A DNA stretch of 64,000 bases from Pseudomonadota bacterium (GTDB lineage: Bacteria; Desulfobacterota; Binatia; Binatales; Binataceae), in NCBI GenBank assembly GCA_021323945.1, contig JAJPKA010000020.1:186001-250000 (forward strand). The letters run 5' to 3'. Made by a program: the position numbers and the translations under genes. Positions 48,468 to 57,905 of this stretch are shown in pieces. The notes beneath the pieces are model-generated. The model saw only the letters and a list, made by a program, of their open reading frames with translations. It was not told the DNA's origin and did not search any database. Each line of letters begins with the position of its first letter. Position 1 is the stretch's first letter.

Positions 48468-49655
48468 TCAATCGCGCTTAAGCTCGCGATGCGCTGAAGA
48501 GTAAAGCAAAGCGTGATAGAGTTGCAGATAATGCCTGGCGACTGCCCGCCAGTCAAAAGGCTTTACTGATTCATAGGCTTCTTTTGCCATCCGCTCGCGT
48601 TCGATTGGGTTGGCTAGCAAAGCCTTCATTGCAGATGCGACCTCCGCTGGCTCCGAGCTATTTACCAAGAGGCCCGTCCTGTTGTGAGTGACTATTTCGG
48701 GGGTCCCACCGTTGTTGGTACCGATGACCGGTACACGGCAGGCCATCGCCTCGAAGAAAACGAGCGGTAGTCCTTCTGCCATTCGGCTCAGCATTACGAA
48801 TACCGACGCACCCTTGTAAAGACTCCAGAGCTTCGAATGAGGCACCGGTGGAAGCAAGTGAATCCGTGTCTCCAGTCCCGAAGTTGCTATCAAGCGGTCG
48901 ACCTCGATACGCTGCGGGCCATCACCGCTAATCAGGAGATCATGTTCGGGATATTCAGTGGCGATTAGCCGAAACCCTTCGATTACTGCGTCGACCGCCT
49001 TGTGGCGGAGGTCCAGACGCGATGCCGAAAAAATGTAGGGCTTGCTGCGAAGGAGCGGCGCGGCATGTTCGGCCTCCTCGAGATTTACACCGCCACGAAT
49101 AACTTGGGCTCGTTCGGCTTCTGGCCAGATTTTGATAAAGGCTTCCTTTACTGCTCGCGACGGAAAGGTAATTGCACTGGCTGCTCGCAAGGCAGCGGTA
49201 TTAAAACGCTGCATTCGAGAACTCTGCGAATCTCCACGCGACTGCTCAGGCACCAGGTGAAAGCTTTGAACGAGGGGCACTCCCGCAGCTTGGCAAGCCT
49301 CAAGCACCGGCGGAAATCGATCACGCAATCCGCCGTGAACGTTGAGCACATGGGGTCTCCAGTTGCGGAGAAAGCCAAGTAGTTGCGGCGCGTCCGCCCG
49401 GCGCAGCAGGCGTTCGGGGTGACGCAACGAGAAAGGTTTGTCGCGTGGCAAATCCACCCATGCCTGCTCAATTGACCAGTGCTGGCGGCGAACCATCTTA
49501 GGCCCTTTGTGGACATTCGAAATAATCGCGACCCGGTTGCCTGCCGCCGCAAACTGGAGAGCGAGATCTTCCACGATTTGTGCAACGCCGCCGAGTGCAC
49601 CGAAGGATTCGCACAGCAGCGCAATCCGTAACGGCTGAACCGAACTGCTCACCAT
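48468..49655 (-). CDS. GT4 glycosyltransferase
   Basis: FGALGGVAQIVEDLALQFAAAGNRVAIIS, SRLDLRHKAVDAVIEGF, MAEGLPLVFFEAMACRVPVIGTNNGGTPEIV. Confidence 0.93.
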   Translation of the reverse strand: MVSSSVQPLRIALLCESFGALGGVAQIVEDLALQFAAAGNRVAIISNVHKGPKMVRRQHWSIEQAWVDLPRDKPFSLRHPERLLRRADAPQLLGFLRNWRPHVLNVHGGLRDRFPPVLEACQAAGVPLVQSFHLVPEQSRGDSQSSRMQRFNTAALRAASAITFPSRAVKEAFIKIWPEAERAQVIRGGVNLEEAEHAAPLLRSKPYIFSASRLDLRHKAVDAVIEGFRLIATEYPEHDLLISGDGPQRIEVDRLIATSGLETRIHLLPPVPHSKLWSLYKGASVFVMLSRMAEGLPLVFFEAMACRVPVIGTNNGGTPEIVTHNRTGLLVNSSEPAEVASAMKALLANPIERERMAKEAYESVKPFDWRAVARHYLQLYHALLYSSAHRELKRD

Positions 49656-50623
49656 TTGCCGACGCGATTATTGGGACCGACCGGATTGCCTGCGCTGGCA
49701 GCACTGCCAGTTCGGCCCGACAGCGAGCGCGCGATTCCGACTGGCAGGAAGGTCCGGCCGTAGCGAAGAATGTTCCTGGCGCGCAATGGGTCTAATTTCA
49801 ACGCTCTGGCGAACGCCGTTCGGGCCAACCGGCGGTCACCTTGCTGGAGCGCCCTCAGTCCAACATAGCCCAAAAGACTGCGGGTGGCGCGGATGCGGGC
49901 AGCGACCAGCCGCGAAGGATCGATCCGGTAGCGTTCTCTGACGAGCCTGGCGAAGATCCGCCGATCTCTCCGATTGGGCTGAACTTTCAGCGGCTGCGGG
50001 AACCACGAAAAGCGCCAAGTTGCGACAGGCCGGTCCAAATAGCAAAAATGGCCCTGTTCACGTAATGTCAGCCACAGAAACGCGTCTTCGAACCCAGCGC
50101 CTCTGAACTCTTCGACGAAGCCGCCGCAGGCTTCAAAGGCGGACCGCCGAATGAGCGCAGCGCTCGGCATGATGGGCCACATTCGCCCAAGAATCTCCTC
50201 CATCGACGGTGCATGTGAGTATTCTCTACCGATGAGGTGTGTTCCCAGGCTATGACCGTTACTATCGACAATCAGCAAATCGCCGTAGGCGAGGACACAT
50301 TCGGGGTCCGAGTCCAACGCCGAAAGCGCTATCTGAAGCATATCGGGCAGCCAGCTGTCATCCGCATCAAGGAATGCCAAATACTTGCCGCTCGCGCGTC
50401 TAACTCCGGCATTGCGCGCCGCAGCGGGTCCAGCGTTCGATTGGCGAATTTGCTGAATCCTATTGCCATAGGAATCGAGGATTTGTGGCGTGGAGTCGGT
50501 TGACCCATCATCGACCACAATGAGTTCGAGGTCGGTCACTTGTTGCGCCAATACACTATCGATCGCCTGGCGCAAGGTGGACGCTCCGTTGAACACAGGG
50601 ATTATAGCCGAGATCGCAGTCAT
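49649..50623 (-). CDS. GT2 glycosyltransferase
   Basis: MTAISAIIPVFNGASTLRQAIDSVLAQ...VDDGSTDSTPQIL, AFLDADDSW; C-terminal RTFLPVGIARSLSGRTG. Stop overlaps the start of the GT4 gene (ATGGTGA). Confidence 0.93.
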   Translation of the reverse strand: MTAISAIIPVFNGASTLRQAIDSVLAQQVTDLELIVVDDGSTDSTPQILDSYGNRIQQIRQSNAGPAAARNAGVRRASGKYLAFLDADDSWLPDMLQIALSALDSDPECVLAYGDLLIVDSNGHSLGTHLIGREYSHAPSMEEILGRMWPIMPSAALIRRSAFEACGGFVEEFRGAGFEDAFLWLTLREQGHFCYLDRPVATWRFSWFPQPLKVQPNRRDRRIFARLVRERYRIDPSRLVAARIRATRSLLGYVGLRALQQGDRRLARTAFARALKLDPLRARNILRYGRTFLPVGIARSLSGRTGSAASAGNPVGPNNRVGKW

Positions 50624-50702
50624 TGCGGGCGAGGTGCCAGCCGTGATTTGTATGAGCAGTTGAGCGGCTGCAAAGTGCGTGTACAAGACATTAGTGGCGG
50701 AT

Positions 50703-51647
50703 TTACTTCCACGCCGACAAGTCACGACCAATAAGCCGCTCCAGGGCCTCAACCTCGGGCAGAAACCTTTGCTTGAGCCGCTTCTTCAGGTCTGGTTCAA
50801 GCGGGGGGAACGGCTCGCCACCGTCGAAACAAAAAGACCACACTCCGAGAAATTCGAGCAGGCGGTCCAGCCAAAACGCTCGTCGAGCTCTTAGCCAATC
50901 GCGGACGTGCCGAGCGTTTTGCGCGAGACGGCGACTGCGCGGCGCAGTAGGGAATGAGTTCAGGCGTGCCGAGGCGATTGGAGCGGAAAGCTGAAACGTA
51001 GGAATACCGATAAAATTGCAGATCGCATTAAGGTAGCCTTGTGGGTCGCTCTCCAGATCGTCGTACAGGCTAACCAACACGTTCTCCCGCCCAAAGGTCC
51101 GTTGCCAACCGGCGAGATTGAACGCATATCGGTTCATTTCGGCAATTTCGCGCGAACTGGTGACCACTTCCTCAAAACTGGCGCGCGTCCAAACATTGTG
51201 GCGCATGAGCTTGTAATGCGAGTACGCACGCTCAACGGGCTCGCGAAAAGTACAGATTATGCGGCAGTCAGGTATATGCAGCTTAATCCGCTGACGTGCC
51301 TCAGCTGAACTGAAGTAAGTGGGACAGATCTCGAGGATCGGAACGCCGGGGGTACAATAACGGAAGAACGACTGGTACCATTGAAGGCCCTTGCTGTAGT
51401 TGCGCAGGAAAAAATCGGTCTCTTTCACCCCATAGGGCAGTCCGACATGGCCTTTCAAAACTTCATGTAACCAGGTCGTGCCGGCGCGCCCAACCCCTAC
51501 CGCGATACAGTGCGGGAGCTGCCGCCGCGGTTGCTGGAGGCTGCCTCGCTCGTTCCGACGAACCGCGATTGTCTGAAATATTGAGCGTGACTGGGGCAGC
51601 GCAGACGCTCCCCGTTTGCTTACTTTTGCTGTCTGTCTGCGATCCAT
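50703..51647 (-). CDS. Sulfotransferase family protein
   Basis: HCIAVGVGRAGTTWLHEVLKGHVGL, KETDFFLRNY, IICTFREPVERAYSHYKLM. Confidence 0.9.
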   Translation of the reverse strand: MDRRQTAKVSKRGASALPQSRSIFQTIAVRRNERGSLQQPRRQLPHCIAVGVGRAGTTWLHEVLKGHVGLPYGVKETDFFLRNYSKGLQWYQSFFRYCTPGVPILEICPTYFSSAEARQRIKLHIPDCRIICTFREPVERAYSHYKLMRHNVWTRASFEEVVTSSREIAEMNRYAFNLAGWQRTFGRENVLVSLYDDLESDPQGYLNAICNFIGIPTFQLSAPIASARLNSFPTAPRSRRLAQNARHVRDWLRARRAFWLDRLLEFLGVWSFCFDGGEPFPPLEPDLKKRLKQRFLPEVEALERLIGRDLSAWK

Positions 51648-51794
51648 TAGAGAGACGAGTCAAATCTCGATCAGGTTTCGTTCGCCGCTACGAAACACGA
51701 CAATCAGCCGTTCAGCTCTCTCCAAGATTTTACAGGTGAGCGGAAACATTGTGCGGTGACGCAACGGCGACAAAGTTGCGCAAGCCCAGTTACC

Positions 51795-52985
51795 TCAGGT
51801 CGTGTATTCGGCGTTGATCCTGACGTAATCGTAAGTCAAGTCGCAGGTCGTTATTCGAGCAACAGCCTTGCCCATCTTAAGATTGACGCTGAGGGTAAAC
51901 TCGCGCTGCTTCATGCGCGTGCCCGCTTCGCGGAGCGCGTTTAGATTAAGGGCACCGCGACTTGCGATTTTAACGCCGGCCAGATTGACCTCGAGTCGTT
52001 CGGGGTCAAAGTTGACGCCTGCCTTGCCGGCCGCCATTGCTATGCGACCGAAGTTCGGATCGCAGCCAAAGAAGGCGGTCTTGACCAAAGGCGAGTTGGC
52101 AATGGCTCGAGCGACACGGTCGGCATCAGCGGCGGAGCGAGCCCCACGAACCTCAACAGTGACGAGTTTGCTAGCTCCCTCTCCATCGCGTACCAATTCC
52201 CTCGCCAGAGTGGCCGCCAGGTCACTGATTGCTTTTTGTAAATTCTTCAGCTCACGACCAGCTAGCGGGCGGTTGCCAGCGTCGCCACTCGCCATCAACA
52301 GCAGGCTGTCGTTGGTCGACATATCGCCGTCAACCGTGATGGCGTTGAAGCTTTTGGGCAGAAGGTCTTTCAAGATCGTGCGGAGCTGAGCGGGCCGAAG
52401 AGCGGCATCGGTGATCATAAAGGCGAGCATGGTCGCCATTCGTGGCTCAATCATCCCTGCTCCCTTTGCACAGCCAGCGATGGTGATTCGGGTGCCGCCT
52501 GCCCGAACAGTGGTCGAAGCGATCTTGCTGCGCGTATCTGTCGTCATGATGGAGTTGGCAAAATCGGCGAGTCCGTCAGGACGCAGCGCACGCACAGCCT
52601 CGGGAATCGCGGTTCGGTAGGCGTCGAAATCATACAGGTGCCCAATGACTCCTGTAGAGCAAGGCACTATTAGTTCGGTTGGGCAGTTGATCGCCCGAGC
52701 CAGAGCAATGCATGATTCTCGAGCGAGACGAAGCCCTGCCTTGCCAGTAAAGCAGTTGGCTGAACCCGAGTTCGCGACAATCGCCTGCAAGCGTCCGCCA
52801 CGCAGGTGTTCCTGCGCGATGATTACCGGGGCAGCTTTTATTATGTTAGTGGTAAACGCGCCAGCAGCTGCGACCGGCCGGTCAGCGACTATGAGCCCCA
52901 GATCTTTGCGACCGGGCTCGGTCCGAAGACCAGCCGAGATTCCAGCGAAACGAAACCCGCGCACCACTGCCGGCTCAAGCAACAC
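51795..52985 (-). CDS. argJ: Bifunctional ornithine acetyltransferase/N-acetylglutamate synthase
   Basis: NSGSANCFTGKAGL, LIVPCSTGVIG autocleavage motif, ITVDGDMSTNDSLLLMASG, CDPNFGRIAMAAGKAG. Confidence 0.96.
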   Translation of the reverse strand: MLLEPAVVRGFRFAGISAGLRTEPGRKDLGLIVADRPVAAAGAFTTNIIKAAPVIIAQEHLRGGRLQAIVANSGSANCFTGKAGLRLARESCIALARAINCPTELIVPCSTGVIGHLYDFDAYRTAIPEAVRALRPDGLADFANSIMTTDTRSKIASTTVRAGGTRITIAGCAKGAGMIEPRMATMLAFMITDAALRPAQLRTILKDLLPKSFNAITVDGDMSTNDSLLLMASGDAGNRPLAGRELKNLQKAISDLAATLARELVRDGEGASKLVTVEVRGARSAADADRVARAIANSPLVKTAFFGCDPNFGRIAMAAGKAGVNFDPERLEVNLAGVKIASRGALNLNALREAGTRMKQREFTLSVNLKMGKAVARITTCDLTYDYVRINAEYTT

Positions 52986-53111
52986 CTCGCTCAGTTTCCC
53001 CTCCCTGTCTCAAGTTATCGTCGAATCGGGTTAGAACGCGAGCCGCAAGCGAGACTTATCACGCGGAGAACGGCTTTCAAGGTCCCTTGATGGTGTGGCT
53101 GTAGGAGGTGA

Positions 53112-55787
53112 CTATTTGCCATGACAGCGTTTGTACTTTTTTCCCGAACCGCAGGGACATGGATCGTTACGGCCGACCTTGTTGGCTTCACGTTTGACCG
53201 TTTGCGGTTCACTGGCGATAGTTTCACTGCCGTGGCTCATGGTGACGCGCTGCGCACGCTGTTGATGCTGCTCGATGTGCTCAACGTCCTGTTGGCGTCG
53301 CAGCTGAACCGAGAAAATCTTCTCGACAACATCCTGTTGCATTACCCGCATCATTGCTTCGAACATTTCGAAGCCTTCTTTTTGATATTCAACCAGCGGG
53401 TTGCGCTGTCCATAACCACGAAGGCCGATCCCCTCCTTAAGATGGTCCATCGCCAGGAGATGGTCTTTCCACAAGGAATCGAGGGTCTGCAGCATCACGA
53501 TTTTTTCAATCTGCCGCATTACTGGCGCAGTGAATTCAGCCTCTCGTTGGTCGTAGACGGCGCGCACCTGCGCAATTGCCCGGTCCACCAGCTCTTCGGC
53601 GGAGTTGATCTCAGGACCGTTGCCCTCGCGGAAGCTTGGACGAAACTTGAACTGGCGGAAGAACGCTTCTTCAATTTCCTTCCAGTCCCAATCGGCAGGA
53701 TCCTTTTCGGGATCGGCGTGGGCAGCCACGATGCCATCAATCAGTTCGGCACACATGTCGAGGACGTCTTCCTTGAGGCTTGCGCCGCTCAATAACTCGC
53801 GTCGGCGGTGATAGACGACCTCGCGCTGCTTGTTCATGACGTCGTCATACTCGAGCAGATGTTTGCGGATATCGAAATTATGAGCCTCGACCTTTTTTTG
53901 GGCATTCTCGATAGCCCGCGAAATCCAGCGATGTTCGATGGGGACGCCGTCTTCCATACCGATGCGTCCCATCAGGCCTTTAAGCCGGTCGGCGCCAAAG
54001 ATGCGCAGCAGATCATCCTCCAGCGAGAGATAGAAGCGCGACGAACCCGGGTCACCCTGGCGGCCGGCTCGCCCGCGCAATTGATTATCGATGCGGCGCG
54101 ACTCGTGCCGCTCGGTACCCAGGATATGTAAGCCGCCCGCTTTCAGTACTTCTTCACGTTCAGCCGCGCATTGCGCGCGGTACTTTGCCAGCGCCTCCTG
54201 AAATTTAGGGTCGGAGGGATCTTTGGTGCCGGTTTCGGCAGCAGCGAGGCCCTCGGGATTGCCGCCCAACACGATATCCGTACCGCGGCCGGCCATATTG
54301 GTGGAAATGGTGACTGCTCCGAGGCGCCCAGCCTGGGCCACAATCTCGGCTTCGCGCTCGTGGTTTTTGGCATTGAGTACGGCGTGCTTGATTCCGGTTT
54401 TTTTTAACTGATTGGCGACTCGCTCCGATTTTTCAATCGAAACGGTTCCCACCAACACCGGCTGACCGCGTTGATGGCAGTCTTTGATTTCTTCGATAAC
54501 CGCGTCGAACTTCTCTTTTTCAGTCTTGTAGACCACGTCGTGGTTGTCGATCCGGATCATTGGCTTGTTGGTTGGAATCACAACCACGTCGAGGTTGTAG
54601 ATCTCTTTGAACTCGCGCGCCTCGGTATCGGCTGTACCGGTCATGCCGGCGAGCTTTTTGTACATGCGGAAATAGTTTTGGAAAGTGATCGTAGCCAGCG
54701 TCTGGTTCTCGGTTTCGATGCGAACGTTTTCCTTAGCCTCGATGGCCTGATGCAGGCCGTCGCTCCATCGCCTGCCCGGCATCAAGCGTCCGGTGAACTC
54801 GTCAACGATCACCACCTGGCCGTCCTTGACGACGTACTCGACGTCTCGCTTGAAGAGCGTATGAGCCTTCAGCGCTTGCGTCACATGATGGAGCAGGAGG
54901 ATATTTCGCGGATCGTACAGATTATCGATTCCGAGCAGCTGCTCGACGCGAGTTACGCCCTCTTCGGTGAGCGAAGCGGTGCGCAATTTTTCGTCAACGG
55001 TATAATGCTCACCGGCGCGAAGTCGGGGCATCACGCGGTCGACCACGTAGTAGGTCTCGGTCGACTCCTCCGAAGCACCCGAAATAATCAACGGCGTGCG
55101 GGCTTCGTCGATCAGGATTGAATCGACTTCGTCGACAATCGCGTAATGATGTTCGCGCTGGACGTAATCTTCCAGGTTGAACTTCATGTTATCGCGAAGA
55201 TAATCGAAGCCGAATTCGTTGTTCTGACCGTAGGTAATGTCGCAGTTATAGGCTTGTTTGCGCTGCTGATCGGTGAGGCCGTGGACGATCACTCCGACGC
55301 TGAGACCGAGAAAATTATAGATATGACCCATCCATTCGGCGTCACGGCGAGCCAGATAGTCATTGACGGTCACTACATGGACGCCTCGCCCGGCCAGGGC
55401 GTTGAGCACCGCCGGCAAAGTTGCGACAAGCGTCTTGCCCTCGCCGGTCTTCATTTCGGCGATCTTGCGTTGATGCAGCACCATGCCGCCGATTAACTGA
55501 ACGTCGAAATGCCGCTGGCCCAGGGTTCGCTTTGCCGCTTCCCTGACGGCGGCAAAAACTTCGGGCATCAGCTCCCACAGTGCATCCTCGCGGTCATCGA
55601 AATTGTCGATGGAACTCACCCGCTCTTTCCATTGCGCGATTAAGCTGCGCAGTGTATCGCGGTCCTTCCGTTCGAACTCGGCTTCGAGTTGATTGATGCG
55701 CGCAACCGCGGGGCGCAACCGTTTCAATTCGCGATCGTTTTTGGAACCGAAGACTTTATGAGATATTTGGGTTAGCGCTGAAGCCAT
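53112..55787 (-). CDS. secA: Protein translocase ATPase SecA
   Basis: [58 protein letters not shown]-terminal zinc motif [20 protein letters not shown]. Confidence 0.98.
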   Translation of the reverse strand: MASALTQISHKVFGSKNDRELKRLRPAVARINQLEAEFERKDRDTLRSLIAQWKERVSSIDNFDDREDALWELMPEVFAAVREAAKRTLGQRHFDVQLIGGMVLHQRKIAEMKTGEGKTLVATLPAVLNALAGRGVHVVTVNDYLARRDAEWMGHIYNFLGLSVGVIVHGLTDQQRKQAYNCDITYGQNNEFGFDYLRDNMKFNLEDYVQREHHYAIVDEVDSILIDEARTPLIISGASEESTETYYVVDRVMPRLRAGEHYTVDEKLRTASLTEEGVTRVEQLLGIDNLYDPRNILLLHHVTQALKAHTLFKRDVEYVVKDGQVVIVDEFTGRLMPGRRWSDGLHQAIEAKENVRIETENQTLATITFQNYFRMYKKLAGMTGTADTEAREFKEIYNLDVVVIPTNKPMIRIDNHDVVYKTEKEKFDAVIEEIKDCHQRGQPVLVGTVSIEKSERVANQLKKTGIKHAVLNAKNHEREAEIVAQAGRLGAVTISTNMAGRGTDIVLGGNPEGLAAAETGTKDPSDPKFQEALAKYRAQCAAEREEVLKAGGLHILGTERHESRRIDNQLRGRAGRQGDPGSSRFYLSLEDDLLRIFGADRLKGLMGRIGMEDGVPIEHRWISRAIENAQKKVEAHNFDIRKHLLEYDDVMNKQREVVYHRRRELLSGASLKEDVLDMCAELIDGIVAAHADPEKDPADWDWKEIEEAFFRQFKFRPSFREGNGPEINSAEELVDRAIAQVRAVYDQREAEFTAPVMRQIEKIVMLQTLDSLWKDHLLAMDHLKEGIGLRGYGQRNPLVEYQKEGFEMFEAMMRVMQQDVVEKIFSVQLRRQQDVEHIEQHQQRAQRVTMSHGSETIASEPQTVKREANKVGRNDPCPCGSGKKYKRCHGK

Positions 55788-55909
55788 TAACGCAACCGAC
55801 GTCCAAGCTTTTTTCTACCGCTGGCAGGCCTTAATTCCCGATCTTTCCTCGCCAACGGGTGAGCCCATTTGCCTTAACGAGTCCATTGTAGCGCTTTGAT
55901 ATTTCCGTT

Positions 55910-56812
55910 TCAGCGGTCGATTCGAACCGCGGACTCTACCCGGTCACCGATAAAACGCCGCCCGACGCGGATAAAGCGGTCGGGAGTTTCAGTGACAAAA
56001 AAGCTCTGAGACCCGCTACCGTTCGACTGGGCCAGTCGCAGCTCGATGAGGCGTCGGCGGACAGCGGCCGCCGTCGCCTGTGCCGAGTCGACGATCCTGA
56101 CCCCGCTTCCAAGAACCCGCTCGAATGCTCCTCGCAACAACGGGTAGTGAGTGCAGCCTAACAACAACGTATCGATGCCGCTTTGCTTCAGACTCTCAAG
56201 GTAGAAGGCCACAGTGCGCTGCGCGATTTCATTGTCAGTCCAACCCTCTTCCACCAGCGGCACCAACAACGGGCAGGCACGAGTATAGATTTCCGCGCCA
56301 GGCCGCAGCGCCTGGATGGCGCGGGTGTAGGCGCCGGAAGCAATCGTGGCTTCTGTGCCGATGACGCCAATTTTGCCGTTGCGCGAAACTTTGGCGGCCG
56401 CCGCCGCACCCGGCTCAATCACCCCGATTACAGGTACAACAGTCTGGCGCGCGATTTCAGTTAATGCCACGGCACTCGAGGTATTGCAGGCGACTACGAG
56501 CATTTTGATGCCCTTGGCCAACAGGAATTCGCTGTTCTCGCGCGAATAACGAAGGATGACCTCGTTGGACTTCGTTCCGTATGGCAGCCGTGCGGTGTCA
56601 CCAAGGTAGATGAAATCTTCTCGAGGCAAAGTTTCGATGAGTGCCCGTAATACCGTGAGCCCGCCGATTCCCGAGTCAAACACCCCGATTGGGCGGCAAC
56701 GGTTATCGGTCGCGGCCCGGACCGACTGGCGGCGCGCCTTGCGAGAGGCCGCAGGCCACGGCGACGGCACTTTATTGCGTGTGCCTGGCTTCGGTTCGGA
56801 TTGCAAACTCAT
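55910..56812 (-). CDS. murI: Glutamate racemase
   Basis: IGVFDSGIGGLTVLRAL, GDTARLPYGTKS, VACNTSSAVAL, LGCTHYPLL. Start MSLQSEPK chosen, directly after the upstream stop. Confidence 0.95.
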   Translation of the reverse strand: MSLQSEPKPGTRNKVPSPWPAASRKARRQSVRAATDNRCRPIGVFDSGIGGLTVLRALIETLPREDFIYLGDTARLPYGTKSNEVILRYSRENSEFLLAKGIKMLVVACNTSSAVALTEIARQTVVPVIGVIEPGAAAAAKVSRNGKIGVIGTEATIASGAYTRAIQALRPGAEIYTRACPLLVPLVEEGWTDNEIAQRTVAFYLESLKQSGIDTLLLGCTHYPLLRGAFERVLGSGVRIVDSAQATAAAVRRRLIELRLAQSNGSGSQSFFVTETPDRFIRVGRRFIGDRVESAVRIDR

Positions 56813-56813
56813 G

Positions 56814-57905
56814 CTAACCGCCAGCGAGCATCGTGCATAGGGTTGCTGGTGTCGGAGCAGGGGTGCCAAAGACAAGTCGATGCACACTGGCGCTTTCCAT
56901 GCAAAGGTAGACAGGTAATTCACGGCGCGCTTTCCTGATGCGCTCGTGCAGCCTGGTAAACAACCGCAAGCGCAGGGGTGTGAAAGCCCGGTAGCGGCCG
57001 TCGTCAGCAAGCACCTCTTCACCCAGCAGCATGCGATCCCCAGGAAAACGCCGCCTCGCCACAGTTCGCAGGCCGGGTGTCAACCGTAGGCCGCCCATAC
57101 TGAAGTATGCAATATGCGCGGTTGGTAATGCGTCAAATACGCAATCGAGCAAGGCGAGATAATCTTCTTCAGCGCCGGGGTATGCGATTATTGGGTCGAG
57201 ATGGAAGGCAACGCGATAACCAGCTTCAGATACCCGCCGCGCCGCACTGATCCGCGAGGAGGGGGGCGCGGTACCGTGCTCCGAGGCCAGAAAGACCGCT
57301 GGTGGCGAAATACTCCAGGACACTATGGCCCGGCCGCGCGGGTCGACCTTCAGGAGGTTATCGATTTCATCGGTTTTGGTTTTGAACTCGAGCAACAGGT
57401 TCTTATGTCTCGAGAAATAATCGACCAACTCGCAGCTGATGCCGGTCAGAGAATCGAAAGCAAGCGAGTCCGCCAATTCGCCAGTGCCCACACGCAGGCA
57501 ACGGCCGGAGCTCGTCTGTGCCAACTTGTCAAGTTCATCGAATGCTGCTGGGTAATTGGCATACAACTGCAGCGCCGGATTGTTGGCCAAATGTTCCTGT
57601 AGAAAGCAATAGCTGCAGTCCATCGGACAATTGGAAGCCAAAACCAGGACCAGGTAACCACAGCAGGCAAACTGCGTTGAGCTCGCAGGACAACCCATGA
57701 GGAACGGGCCTCGGCGATGTAACACTACCATCTGCCGTTTGCCTGCACCGAAGGGTTCGCTGACCGGCAGTGGACGAGCTGCCGAGCGCCCATCGGGAAC
57801 ATATCGGACCGGGATCGATGACGGAATACCTGCGAGGATACGGCGAGCCAGCACACTCGTCCGGCATTGCTCCTCAACCACCACTGAATCCAGTTTAAAA
57901 TTCAT
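56814..57905 (-). CDS. Spore photoproduct lyase-like radical SAM protein
   Basis: SNCPMDCSYCFLQ (CX3CX2C), VGTGELADSLAFDSLTG, LLEFKTKTDEIDNLL, VSWSISPP. Confidence 0.85.
   Translation of the reverse strand: MNFKLDSVVVEEQCRTSVLARRILAGIPSSIPVRYVPDGRSAARPLPVSEPFGAGKRQMVVLHRRGPFLMGCPASSTQFACCGYLVLVLASNCPMDCSYCFLQEHLANNPALQLYANYPAAFDELDKLAQTSSGRCLRVGTGELADSLAFDSLTGISCELVDYFSRHKNLLLEFKTKTDEIDNLLKVDPRGRAIVSWSISPPAVFLASEHGTAPPSSRISAARRVSEAGYRVAFHLDPIIAYPGAEEDYLALLDCVFDALPTAHIAYFSMGGLRLTPGLRTVARRRFPGDRMLLGEEVLADDGRYRAFTPLRLRLFTRLHERIRKARRELPVYLCMESASVHRLVFGTPAPTPATLCTMLAGG

Noticed and set aside
50624-50752. N-terminal extension of the GT2 ORF starting at 50752
   Set aside because: It overlaps the upstream sulfotransferase C-terminus and precedes the conserved MTAISAIIPVFNG start at 50623; treated as a mis-called start.
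53121-55496. Several plus-strand ORFs (224, 216, 116 aa)
   Set aside because: Entirely antisense to secA, whose conserved motifs span the whole region.
56813-57022. N-terminal extension of the murI ORF
   Set aside because: Lies inside the radical SAM gene; MSLQSEPK at 56812 is the more plausible start.
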